From UMGS1002 sp045586785 (GTDB taxonomy: Bacteria; Bacillota; Clostridia; Oscillospirales; CAG-272), in assembly GCA_045586785.1 (NCBI GenBank), contig JAZNBA010000072.1, positions 1 through 64,000 of the forward strand: a stretch of 64,000 nucleotides of DNA, in the 5' to 3' direction. Below the pieces are notes generated by a model. It had not been told where the DNA came from, made no database searches, and saw nothing but the letters and a program-made list of their open reading frames with translations. Below, one piece after another: positions 38,651-47,285 of the stretch (positions within the stretch are counted from its first letter, which is position 1; every line of letters begins with the position of its first letter). The position numbers were made by a program, and so were the translations under genes.

Positions 38651-39829
38651 ATGGAAAAGCGTCTTTTTACATCGGAGTCTGTAACCGAAGGACATCCCGA
38701 TAAAATATGCGATAAAATTTCGGATGCCGTACTTGACGAAATGCTGCGTCAGGACCCTATGGCACGCGTTGCCTGCGAAACTTTCTGCACCACAGGTCTT
38801 GTTGCGCTGATGGGCGAGATCACCGCCGAGGCGTACGTTGATTTTCAGACCGTTGTGCGTGAGACCGTTCGCGAGATAGGCTATGACCGCGCGAAATACG
38901 GCTTTGACTGCGACAGCTGTGCAGTTATCAGCTCAATTCACGAGCAGTCGCCTGACATCGCCCTTGGTGTTGACAAGAGCTTTGAGGCAAAGGCAGGTCA
39001 GAGTGACGGTTATGACATAGGTGCGGGTGACCAGGGAATCATGTTCGGTTATGCCTGCAACGAAACCAAGGAGCTTATGCCCCTGCCCATTTCGCTGTCA
39101 CACAAGCTTGCAAAGCGGCTGACCGAGGTTCGTAAGAACAAGACACTGGACTATCTGCGCCCTGACGGTAAAACACAGGTTACCGTTGAATATGACGGCA
39201 ATAAGCCCGTGCGCGTTGATACCGTTGTTGTATCCTCTCAGCACAGCGCGGATGTAACTCTTGACAAGATCCGCGAGGATATTATCAAGCATGTTATCAC
39301 TCCCGTTATTCCTGCGGAGCTGCTTGATTCCGCGACAAAAATATACGTCAACCCTACCGGCCGCTTTGTTATAGGCGGACCCGCAGGCGATACCGGTCTT
39401 ACAGGACGTAAGATAATTGTTGATACATACGGCGGTTATTCCCGTCACGGCGGCGGTGCTTTTTCTGGTAAGGACCCCACAAAGGTTGACCGTTCCGCTT
39501 GCTATGCCGCACGTTATGCCGCGAAGAATATCGTTGCGGCAGGTCTTGCTGACCGATGCGAGGTTCAGCTGGCTTACGCTATCGGCGTTGCTCGCCCCGT
39601 TTCCGTTCTCGTTGAGACCTTCGGTACAGCAGTATGCCCCGAGGAAAAGATCGCAAAGGCTCTGCTTGAACGCCTCGACCTGCGTCCCGCGGCTATCATT
39701 GAACGCTTCGGACTCCGCAAGCCCATTTACGCACAGCTTGCTGCTTACGGCCATATGGGTCGTGAGGATCTGGGCGTGAGCTGGGAACAGCGTGACCTGG
39801 CGGCTCAGCTTGGTGCGGCTTTACTGTAA
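38651..39829 (+). CDS. metK: S-adenosylmethionine synthetase
   Basis: 392 residues from the ATG at 38651 (AGGAGG upstream). Motifs: GHPDKICDKISDAVLDE, GAGDQGIMFGYA and the phosphate loop GGGAFSGKDPTKVDRS. Makes SAM from methionine and ATP. Feedback control by its product through the S box is shown by the leader. Confidence 0.98.
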   Translation: MEKRLFTSESVTEGHPDKICDKISDAVLDEMLRQDPMARVACETFCTTGLVALMGEITAEAYVDFQTVVRETVREIGYDRAKYGFDCDSCAVISSIHEQSPDIALGVDKSFEAKAGQSDGYDIGAGDQGIMFGYACNETKELMPLPISLSHKLAKRLTEVRKNKTLDYLRPDGKTQVTVEYDGNKPVRVDTVVVSSQHSADVTLDKIREDIIKHVITPVIPAELLDSATKIYVNPTGRFVIGGPAGDTGLTGRKIIVDTYGGYSRHGGGAFSGKDPTKVDRSACYAARYAAKNIVAAGLADRCEVQLAYAIGVARPVSVLVETFGTAVCPEEKIAKALLERLDLRPAAIIERFGLRKPIYAQLAAYGHMGREDLGVSWEQRDLAAQLGAALL

Positions 39830-39844
39830 AATAATTTCCGCATT

Positions 39845-39873
39845 TGCGGCATCTGCGTCGCGCAGATGCCGCA
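39845..39873 (+). terminator. Hairpin after metK
   Basis: Perfect 13-bp stem (39845-39857 / 39861-39873), 3-nt loop; the following T run is weak. Confidence 0.65.
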
Positions 39874-39890
39874 GTTGTATTCGCAGTTAA

Positions 39891-39925
39891 AACGCCTCTT
39901 GCATATTATGCTTTTAGGAGGCGTT
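39891..39925 (+). promoter_or_regulatory. Hairpin masking the ribosome binding site of the 99-residue gene
   Basis: AACGCCTC (39891-39898) pairs with GAGGCGTT (39918-39925), and an inner GCAT/ATGC pair extends the stem. The right arm contains the AGGAGG used by the ATG at 39931, so it could limit translation. Confidence 0.5.
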
Positions 39926-39930
39926 GATAT

Positions 39931-40230
39931 ATGTATGTAGTATTATTTTTTGAAATTCTGGGTGCGGTGCTTGCGGCGTTTGGGCTTGTGTGCTTGTGGC
40001 ATTTTGCCACGGATGCTCGCCATATCCCATTCGATACGCTGGAGGCTGTAATTTACGACGGCAGCTTTGAACAGGAGGAACTGGGGCGGATGGTGCGCTG
40101 TGCGCACTCGAAAACTTATGACACCTGCCGCACAGCGGTGCTGGTTATGGACGGCGTGAGCTTGTCGGAGGATGTGGCTTGCATTCTTCGAGAAAATGGA
40201 GTATTGATTTATTACATCACAAATCGATAA
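39931..40230 (+). CDS. Small membrane-anchored hypothetical protein
   Basis: 99 residues. One N-terminal hydrophobic helix (about 3-24), then a soluble domain with several Cys and a C-terminal VLIYYITNR. AGGAGG lies nine bases before the ATG but inside a hairpin. It sits 30 bp ahead of recD2 on the same strand, so it probably shares that transcript. No family recognised. Confidence 0.65.
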   Translation: MYVVLFFEILGAVLAAFGLVCLWHFATDARHIPFDTLEAVIYDGSFEQEELGRMVRCAHSKTYDTCRTAVLVMDGVSLSEDVACILRENGVLIYYITNR

Positions 40231-40260
40231 AATTAAAGATCACGAGAAAGGAGTTTTGCA

Positions 40261-42504
40261 ATGTCGGATGTGCCAAACTATATTATTGGCGAAGAAAAGG
40301 ATGCCGGAGGACTTATACGTATCGACGGTGTCGTTGAGACTATAATATATTCAAATAAAGAAAACGGCTATACTGTCTGCGACATTGAATGCTCCGATGG
40401 TGAGCCTGCCACGGTGACGGGCATAATGCCGTACCTTGGTGAGGGTGACGCCGCAAGCTTTTTTGGCAAGTGGATACACAGTCCCAAATACGGCAGACAG
40501 TTTCGTGCCGAGCAGTTTGAGCGCTCATTGCCCGCGGATACCGCGTCAATTTTGCGCTATCTTTCGTCGCGGACCGTTAAGGGAATAGGTCCCAAGCTTG
40601 CTCAACGTATAGTTGCCGAGTTCGGTGAGGACACCTTTGATGTTATGGAAAATCATCCGGAGTGGCTGGCGCAGATAAAGGGTGTGTCGCGCAAGGTGGC
40701 AGAGGAGGCGTGCGCCGATTTTCGTGAAAAGTCGGGCATGCGCAACGCTATGCTGTTTTTTCGCGACTATTTCGGTTCGGCAACAACAATAAAGATATAC
40801 AAAAAATACGGCAACAATGCTGTCGAGATAGCTCGCGCCAACCCGTACCGCCTTTGTGATGAGGTAGAGGGGATTGGTTTTGAGCGTGCTGATCTCATGG
40901 CGCAGAAAATGGGTATGGCGTATGACGACCCCAATCGCATTATGAGCGGGATTGTGTACGTCCTGTCCTCAAACGCGGCTCAGAACGGTCACGTCTGCCT
41001 GCCCGAGGGCAAGCTTATTGACACATCTGTTGCACTTCTTGGATGCACAGTAGCTGCCGCCACAGAGGCGCTGGCGCGACTTATAGCCGAGCAACGTGTA
41101 GTGACGGATACGCGCGAGAAGATAAAGTACATTTATATGCCGTATGCGTATGAATGTGAGGATTATATTGCAAAAAAACTGGTTTTGCTTGATAAGCTAT
41201 GCCCCATGGTGGACGTGGGCGACGTAGCCGCATTTATTACCAAGGAAGAGCGTCGCAATGCGCTTTGCTATGCCAATATGCAGCGTCGCGCCATCGCCGA
41301 AGCGTTGGGTAACGGCGTGTTTGTGCTGACGGGCGGTCCCGGTACGGGTAAAACTACCATAGTCAAGGCACTTATAGATATTTTTGAAAGTATGGGCATG
41401 AGCGTGGCGCTTGCCGCGCCGACGGGTAGAGCCGCAAAGCGCATGTCTGAGGCTACCTCACGTGAATCCAAAACGGTGCACCGCTTGCTTGAAATGGAGT
41501 TTGAGAGCGAGAACGGTGATAAATTCCGCCGAAACGAGCAGGACCCGCTTGACGAAAACGTTGTTATAATCGATGAGGCGTCTATGCTGGACAGCTCGCT
41601 GACCGCCAGCCTTTTGCGGGCGCTGAAGCCGGGCTCGCGTCTGCTATTGATAGGAGACTCGGATCAGCTTCCGTCGGTTGGTGCGGGCAACGTTTTGTCT
41701 GACATAATAGCGTCGGGAAGATTTGCCACGGTACGGCTCAATGAAATATTCCGTCAGGCTCAGCAGAGCTTGATAGTTACCAACGCGCACGCTGTTAACG
41801 AGGGTAAAATGCCCGAGTTGAGCGTTAAAAATAACGACTTCTTCTTTTTGCCGCGTTCGTCGGATCGCGATATAGCCGCGACCATTGTGGATCTTTACCG
41901 CAACAGATTGCCTCGAAGCTACGGCGCGGATACTATAAACAACATTCAGGTGATCTCGCCGTCAAGACGCGGCGAGGCGGGTACGGAAAATCTTAACGTG
42001 CTGCTTCAGAACGCGCTGAACCCTGCCGCACCGCTTAAGAACGAATATCAGTTCCGTCAGACTACGTTCCGCGTAGGTGACAGAGTAATGCAGATACGTA
42101 ACAACTATGAGCTTAGCTGGGAAAAGCCGGATAGCGACGGAATGGGCGTATTCAACGGTGACATTGGAGTTATAACCGATATAAACCGCGGCTCGTCCTG
42201 CTTTGAGATCATGTTCGATGACCGCCATGTGGTGTATGATTTTTCGCTTCTTGAAGACCTTGAGCACGCGTATGCGGTTACGGTTCATAAGAGTCAGGGA
42301 AGTGAATATCCCATCGTAATACTGCCCGCATACAACGCGCCGCAGATGCTGCTGACACGCAATTTGCTTTATACGGCAGTCACACGTGCGCAGAGAATGG
42401 TAATTATCGTCGGGCGTGAAGATATAGTCGGATATATGGTAAATAATAACCGTACGACCATGCGTTACACAGGTCTTGCTCACCGCATAAATAAATACGA
42501 ATGA
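40261..42504 (+). CDS. recD2: RecD2-type ATP-dependent DNA helicase
   Basis: 747 residues. N-terminal OB-like and helix-hairpin-helix region (ASILRYLSSRTVKGIGPKLA) characteristic of RecD2; Walker A GGPGTGKTT near residue 360, Walker B VVIIDEASML, C-terminal VHKSQGSEYP. RecD2 is a 5'-3' helicase of bacteria that use AddAB, acting in repair and fork integrity outside any RecBCD complex. AAGGAG precedes the ATG. comFC overlaps its end by four bases. Confidence 0.95.
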   Translation: MSDVPNYIIGEEKDAGGLIRIDGVVETIIYSNKENGYTVCDIECSDGEPATVTGIMPYLGEGDAASFFGKWIHSPKYGRQFRAEQFERSLPADTASILRYLSSRTVKGIGPKLAQRIVAEFGEDTFDVMENHPEWLAQIKGVSRKVAEEACADFREKSGMRNAMLFFRDYFGSATTIKIYKKYGNNAVEIARANPYRLCDEVEGIGFERADLMAQKMGMAYDDPNRIMSGIVYVLSSNAAQNGHVCLPEGKLIDTSVALLGCTVAAATEALARLIAEQRVVTDTREKIKYIYMPYAYECEDYIAKKLVLLDKLCPMVDVGDVAAFITKEERRNALCYANMQRRAIAEALGNGVFVLTGGPGTGKTTIVKALIDIFESMGMSVALAAPTGRAAKRMSEATSRESKTVHRLLEMEFESENGDKFRRNEQDPLDENVVIIDEASMLDSSLTASLLRALKPGSRLLLIGDSDQLPSVGAGNVLSDIIASGRFATVRLNEIFRQAQQSLIVTNAHAVNEGKMPELSVKNNDFFFLPRSSDRDIAATIVDLYRNRLPRSYGADTINNIQVISPSRRGEAGTENLNVLLQNALNPAAPLKNEYQFRQTTFRVGDRVMQIRNNYELSWEKPDSDGMGVFNGDIGVITDINRGSSCFEIMFDDRHVVYDFSLLEDLEHAYAVTVHKSQGSEYPIVILPAYNAPQMLLTRNLLYTAVTRAQRMVIIVGREDIVGYMVNNNRTTMRYTGLAHRINKYE

Positions 42505-43256
42505 ACAAGAAAAAACTTATACGAAATCTTTTGCTTCCTCCGCGCTGTCTTGCTTGCCGTAAGCTGTTGCCTTTTGACGGCGCGGGCGGCGAGGACATAA
42601 TGTGCCGTGAGTGCAGAGGCGCGTTTGAGGCGGCAAAAATAAAAATGTGCCGCACCTGCGCGGCATTTGCGTTGGATTGCAGATGTATGCCCGACGGACT
42701 TGAAGCGGCGGGGTGCTCGGCGCTTATAAAGCTGTCCGAATACCGCGCGTCCGATCTGCACGGCGTTATAAACAGTATTGTCAATAACAGCAAGCGGTAT
42801 AAGTATTATGACGGTTTTGCGTTTCTTGCCCGTCAGCTTTTGTCGGGAATACGCAGAACGCTGGACGATCTTGATGTTGAAGAATGCGACGTTGCGGTTA
42901 TGTATTGTCCGCGTTCACGGCGCAGTAGGCGTGTTTACGGCTTCGATCAGGCAGAGCAGCTTGCGCGTCATATAGCGGAACGGTCGGATATGACGTTTTG
43001 TAAATTGCTTTCGCGCAACCGCAGAGCGTTTGAGAAAAAACAGAAAACGCTGAGCTTCGCGCAACGCGCTGACAACGTCAGAGGCGTGATAGCGGTATTG
43101 GGTAAGAATGAACTTCAAGGCAAGACGGTTCTGCTTGTGGATGATGTTGTAACAAGCGGTGCTACCATGGCTGCCTGTACCGCCGCTTTGCTTGATGCGG
43201 GCGCGGAGCGTGTGATATGTACGTGTATTGCCGCGACGGCAAAGGAAAATAAATAA
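42501..43256 (+). CDS. comFC: ComF-family phosphoribosyltransferase-like competence protein
   Basis: 251 residues overlapping recD2 by ATGA. N-terminal zinc-binding CLACRKLLPF and further Cys pairs (CRECRGAF, CRTCAAF) precede a phosphoribosyltransferase fold with VLLVDDVVTSGATM. ComFC (GntX-like) is needed for DNA uptake in transformable Gram-positives and is widely kept in non-competent species. No other com gene is visible here. Confidence 0.9.
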   Translation: MNKKKLIRNLLLPPRCLACRKLLPFDGAGGEDIMCRECRGAFEAAKIKMCRTCAAFALDCRCMPDGLEAAGCSALIKLSEYRASDLHGVINSIVNNSKRYKYYDGFAFLARQLLSGIRRTLDDLDVEECDVAVMYCPRSRRSRRVYGFDQAEQLARHIAERSDMTFCKLLSRNRRAFEKKQKTLSFAQRADNVRGVIAVLGKNELQGKTVLLVDDVVTSGATMAACTAALLDAGAERVICTCIAATAKENK

Positions 43257-43262
43257 AAAATA

Positions 43263-43291
43263 TTGATTTTTTTAGTCATATATAGTATAAT
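43263..43291 (+). promoter_or_regulatory. Promoter of the MreB-family gene
   Basis: TTGATT (43263-43268), 17 bp, TATAAT (43286-43291), 46 bp before the GTG start. Confidence 0.78.
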
Positions 43292-43337
43292 AAAATAAAG
43301 GCAAAAGTCTTTAAGTTAATTTTCAAGGAGTTACCTC

Positions 43338-44381
43338 GTGGGTGTAATAAAGAATATTTCCGAACGCTTCGGTTCGCGCGATATAGCAATAGATCTCGGC
43401 ACTGCGAAGGTGCTCGTTTATGTTGACGGCAAGGGTATTGTACTGAATGAGCCTTCCGTGGTTGCTATAGATACCGCGGCGGATCAAATAATAAAGGTCG
43501 GCAGTGAGGCTCAGGCAATGATGGGGCGCACTCCCGAGCATATAAAGACTATCAGACCGCTCAAAAACGGCGTTGTGGCTCAATATGAGGTTACGCTTCG
43601 TATGTTGCAGTATTTTATCAAAAACGCTTGCGGAGATATGTTTTTCCGCCCCAGGGTAATGATATGTATACCCGGCGGTATTTCGGACGTGGAGCGCCGT
43701 GCCGTAATGGACGCCGCGCTTGAGGCGGGTGCCCGTTCGGTACAGCTTATTCACGAGCCGCTTGCAGCGGCTATAGGCGCGGGGCTCAACGTCAAAGCCC
43801 CCGAGGGTCATCTTATCGTGGATATCGGAGGCGGAACTACGGATATTGCTGTGGTGTCGCTGGGCGGCATAGTGGTGTCGGAAACGATCCGCGTTGCGGG
43901 CGATCAATTTGACGAGGCTATAGTTCGTCATGTCAAAAACAAATATCGCGTACATATCGGCGAGCGTACTGCTGAGCAGATAAAGATACGTATCGGCGCG
44001 GTATATGAACATAAAAACTACAAGACCATGAAGGTGCGCGGCAGATGCATGAAAGAGGGACTTCCCAAGGAAATAACCATCAGCTCCAAGGAAATGCTAC
44101 AAGCCATGCAAGATCCTATTGCGGATATTATCGGCGCTATTTGCCGTGTTGTGGACCGTACATCTCCCGAGCTTATTCCCGATATTATTAACAACGGCAT
44201 TACCATGACGGGCGGCGGAAGCCTGCTTGCAGGGCTTGACCGCTTGCTTGCCGATGTTACCGGAATACGCACCACAGTCGCGAAGGACGCGGAGCTTTGC
44301 GTGGTTCGCGGTACGGGACGCTCACTGTCCAAGCTGTCATACGATGATAGCGGTAATGGAGACTCCAAGTTTGTATTATAA
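43338..44381 (+). CDS. MreB-family rod-shape actin homologue
   Basis: 347 residues from a GTG start with AAGGAG upstream. Actin-fold nucleotide motifs: DLGTAKVLVYVDGKGIV (phosphate 1), DIGGGTTDIAVVS (phosphate 2), and GGGSLLAGLD (adenosine). MreB homologues polymerise under the membrane and direct elongation wall synthesis. mreC and mreD do not follow, so this could equally be Mbl or MreBH; a paralogue outside the mre operon is likely. Confidence 0.92.
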   Translation: MGVIKNISERFGSRDIAIDLGTAKVLVYVDGKGIVLNEPSVVAIDTAADQIIKVGSEAQAMMGRTPEHIKTIRPLKNGVVAQYEVTLRMLQYFIKNACGDMFFRPRVMICIPGGISDVERRAVMDAALEAGARSVQLIHEPLAAAIGAGLNVKAPEGHLIVDIGGGTTDIAVVSLGGIVVSETIRVAGDQFDEAIVRHVKNKYRVHIGERTAEQIKIRIGAVYEHKNYKTMKVRGRCMKEGLPKEITISSKEMLQAMQDPIADIIGAICRVVDRTSPELIPDIINNGITMTGGGSLLAGLDRLLADVTGIRTTVAKDAELCVVRGTGRSLSKLSYDDSGNGDSKFVL

Positions 44382-44408
44382 GCCGTCAAATGGCATAAGA
44401 GGTTATAT

Positions 44409-45845
44409 ATGAATTATATTATCAACGGTTATAAACCGGAAAAAATGTTTAACTATTTTGAGGATCTTGCGGCTATCCCTCATGGATCCCACAACGAAGC
44501 GGCAGTCGCTGACGCGCTTGTGAGCTTTGCGCAGGATCGCGGACTCAAATACGTCAGAGACGATCTTAACAATGTGCTGATAAAAAAGTCAGCTACCGCA
44601 GGCTATGAGAACGAGCCCGCTGTGTTGCTTCAGGGACATACCGATATGGTGTGTGAGAAGAATGCGGATACCGAGCACGATTTTCTGACAGATCCGCTTA
44701 AGCTTTACGTAAAGGACGGCATACTTCGTGCCGAGGGCACTACGCTGGGTGCTGATGACGGCGTAGCTGTTGCGCTTATGCTGGCGCTTCTTGACGGCGC
44801 GGCAGCCGAGCATCCCGCAATCGAGTGCCTTTTCACGGCTACCGAGGAAACAGGACTTATCGGTGCCATTGGCTTTGATTACTCTCATATCTCCGCGCGT
44901 CGCATGATAAACTTGGACGTTGAGGGAGAGGGCCAGGTCACGGTAGGCTGTGCGGGCGGATTCCGTTCGTCGGTGCATATTCCCGTTGAGTTTGTAAAAG
45001 CGGCAGGTGAAGCGGTGAATATTAAGGTATCCGGTCTTATGGGCGGACATTCGGGTGCCGATATAACGCTGGGAAGAGCCAATGCTCATAAGGTTATGGG
45101 ACGCATTATGCTGTCTCTTCGCCGCGACGCGGACTACAATCTTATAAGTATTAACGGCGGTCTTATGGACAACGCCATTCCGCGTGAGTGCGAAATAGTT
45201 ATTACTTGCGCAAATGCCGAGGATATGATAAACAAAGCATATCGCGCGGCAGAGGAGATCGCCGCCGAGTTGTGCGCGGATGACAGCGGATTTAAGCTTA
45301 CTTGCAATAAAGTCGAGACCCCCGAGCTTATGATGAACTGCGCGTGCACGCGTCTTATCGCAAATGCTGTGGGAATTGTTCAGGTGGGCGTTTTGAAAAT
45401 GAGTAATGATATTGCAGGTCTTGCGGAGCTGTCACGCAATCTCGGTATTATTCACACAGAAAAAGATTCGGTCGAGATCGTGCTGTCTACCAGAAGCGCT
45501 ATCGAGTCACAGCTGGAGGCGGCTATAGACTATATCGACGCGTTTGCCGAGATGTGCGAAGGTACCGCGGAGCATTACAGCCGTTATCCGGGCTGGCAGT
45601 ATGCCAAGGTATCGCCGTTGCGTGAAAAATATATTATGGCGGCTCGCGAGGTGTTGGGCGTTGATCCCAAGGTGTTTGCGATTCACGCGGGACTTGAATG
45701 CGGTGTTGTAAAATCGCACATTCCCGATATGGATATAATCGCAATAGGTCCTGAGGCGGGCAATATTCATACCCCCGACGAATATCTTGATCTTGCAAGC
45801 TTTGAGCGTATGTTCAAACTTGTGGAGAGAATGCTTAAAAAATAA
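44409..45845 (+). CDS. pepD: Aminoacyl-histidine dipeptidase (M20 family, PepD)
   Basis: 478 residues. Zinc-peptidase motifs of M20C: LQGHTDMVCEKN with the first metal His/Asp, TLGADDGVAV with the bridging Asp, and ATEETGLIGA with the catalytic Glu pair. Cleaves small dipeptides, notably Xaa-His, in the cytoplasm. AAGAGG lies before the ATG. It starts 27 bp after the MreB-family gene, likely on the same transcript. Confidence 0.94.
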   Translation: MNYIINGYKPEKMFNYFEDLAAIPHGSHNEAAVADALVSFAQDRGLKYVRDDLNNVLIKKSATAGYENEPAVLLQGHTDMVCEKNADTEHDFLTDPLKLYVKDGILRAEGTTLGADDGVAVALMLALLDGAAAEHPAIECLFTATEETGLIGAIGFDYSHISARRMINLDVEGEGQVTVGCAGGFRSSVHIPVEFVKAAGEAVNIKVSGLMGGHSGADITLGRANAHKVMGRIMLSLRRDADYNLISINGGLMDNAIPRECEIVITCANAEDMINKAYRAAEEIAAELCADDSGFKLTCNKVETPELMMNCACTRLIANAVGIVQVGVLKMSNDIAGLAELSRNLGIIHTEKDSVEIVLSTRSAIESQLEAAIDYIDAFAEMCEGTAEHYSRYPGWQYAKVSPLREKYIMAAREVLGVDPKVFAIHAGLECGVVKSHIPDMDIIAIGPEAGNIHTPDEYLDLASFERMFKLVERMLKK

Positions 45846-45863
45846 GTCCTCGGAGGTGCGCGT

Positions 45864-46247
45864 GTGACAGGGAAGCAATTTACGGCATTTGTATGCGCCA
45901 TATGTGTTACAATATTGGCCTTTCTTTGTGTTGTTGGATTGATAGCGCTTTCCGTGTCTATGTTTGAAGAGATAGACGCGATCCCCGAGGACAATCCCGC
46001 AAGCGGAAGCATTGGCAAGGCATTTGGTACTATAGCGTATTCGTTTATATGGATAGTCGTAGCTCCTATTTTGGGGTTTTGCGCGTTGTCGGCATCAGGC
46101 GTTGGAATATTTACAAGCATTTCCGCGCTCAAAGCGCATAAAGTGGGAGTCAAGGTCACCTCCGTTATCATGCTTTGCATCAACGGCGCTATATGCGCGG
46201 TATGCGTGATACCTTTGATAATTTTGATCGTATCGATAATTTTTTGA
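45864..46247 (+). CDS. Small polytopic membrane protein, unknown function
   Basis: 127 residues from a GTG with CGGAGG seven bases upstream. Three hydrophobic stretches (about 8-32, 57-85 and 98-126) with a short acidic loop between the first two. No family recognised. It follows pepD by 18 bp and ends before an intrinsic terminator, so it is the last gene of that transcript. Confidence 0.65.
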   Translation: MTGKQFTAFVCAICVTILAFLCVVGLIALSVSMFEEIDAIPEDNPASGSIGKAFGTIAYSFIWIVVAPILGFCALSASGVGIFTSISALKAHKVGVKVTSVIMLCINGAICAVCVIPLIILIVSIIF

Positions 46248-46261
46248 TATAAATTAAGCTG

Positions 46262-46294
46262 AACGCTTGCGGAAGACTCTCCGCAAGCGTTTTT
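46262..46294 (+). terminator. Intrinsic terminator
   Basis: Perfect 12-bp stem (46262-46273 / 46280-46291) and T5. Confidence 0.92.
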
Positions 46295-46399
46295 ATACCT
46301 ATATCGATTTTTTTCGTCAAAAAAGCCTGTCACACGCACAATGTTTTCACATTTAATTTGAAAAAATGTGAAATTTCTCTATACAAAAAGTTTGCAATA

Positions 46400-46408
46400 T
46401 GTTATAAT
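46400..46408 (+). promoter_or_regulatory. Extended -10 promoter of rlmB
   Basis: TGTTATAAT (-10 at 46403-46408) with no good -35, 37 bp before the ATG. Confidence 0.55.
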
Positions 46409-46445
46409 TTATAATGAATAAACAGCATAACGGAGAATATGGACA

Positions 46446-47252
46446 ATGAAAGATAATTTTGAAAAAAAAGAACGTTACGGAAGAAAAGACGACCGTCACA
46501 GCACTCCCCGTGAGCCTGCTCCGGGCGCGGTCATAGGACGCAACGCGGTGCGCGAATTGCTCAAATCGGGTCGTGAGATAGATAAAATGTTTGTCCGTCG
46601 CGGTGACCGCGAGGGCTCTATAGTTGTACTTATCGCAGAGGCGAAATCTGCGGGAATACCTGTAGTTGAGGTTGAAAAAAACAAATTGGACGAGCTGTCG
46701 GGCGGCGCTAACCATCAGGGCGTGGTTGCCATGGCGGCAGAGAAGGACTACTGCAGTATTGAAGATATACTTGCTATTGCCGCCGAACGCGGTGAAGCTC
46801 CCCTTATAGTTATCGCAGACGGCATTACCGACCCCTACAATCTCGGCTCGGTCATTCGTTGCGCCGAAGGCGTTGGTGCTCACGGACTTATTATTCCCAA
46901 GCGCCGCGCAGCGGGACTTACTCCGCTGGTCACAAAGGCATCGGCGGGAGCTGTGGAGCATTTGGCTATCGCTAAGGTGCCTAACATCGCATCTGCGATC
47001 GAACAGTTAAAAACGGCAGGTGTTTGGGTATATGCCGCCGATATGCAGGGGCAGAATTACTACGACACCGATTTTGGCGGTGCTTGCGCTATCGTCATGG
47101 GCAGCGAGGGCGAGGGAATATCCCGCCTTGTGCTGGAAAAGTGCGATTTTAAGGTGACAATACCCATGTACGGAAACGTAAATTCATTTAATGTTGCTAC
47201 TGCTGCCGCAGTGCTGCTCGCGGAAGCATCACGCCAGCATCATAAAAAATAA
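46446..47252 (+). CDS. rlmB: TrmH-family 23S rRNA 2'-O-methyltransferase
   Basis: 268 residues. A charged N-terminal tail, the substrate-binding domain (IGRNAVRELLKSG near 30), and the SPOUT knot with ITDPYNLGSVIRCAEGVGAHG, VMGSEGEGISRL and PMYGNVNSFNVATAAAVLL. This matches RlmB, which methylates G2251 in E. coli numbering. The next gene starts 33 bp later. Confidence 0.92.
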   Translation: MKDNFEKKERYGRKDDRHSTPREPAPGAVIGRNAVRELLKSGREIDKMFVRRGDREGSIVVLIAEAKSAGIPVVEVEKNKLDELSGGANHQGVVAMAAEKDYCSIEDILAIAAERGEAPLIVIADGITDPYNLGSVIRCAEGVGAHGLIIPKRRAAGLTPLVTKASAGAVEHLAIAKVPNIASAIEQLKTAGVWVYAADMQGQNYYDTDFGGACAIVMGSEGEGISRLVLEKCDFKVTIPMYGNVNSFNVATAAAVLLAEASRQHHKK

Positions 47253-47285
47253 GTTACGCAAATCCTTGGAGAGGAGATAGACATT

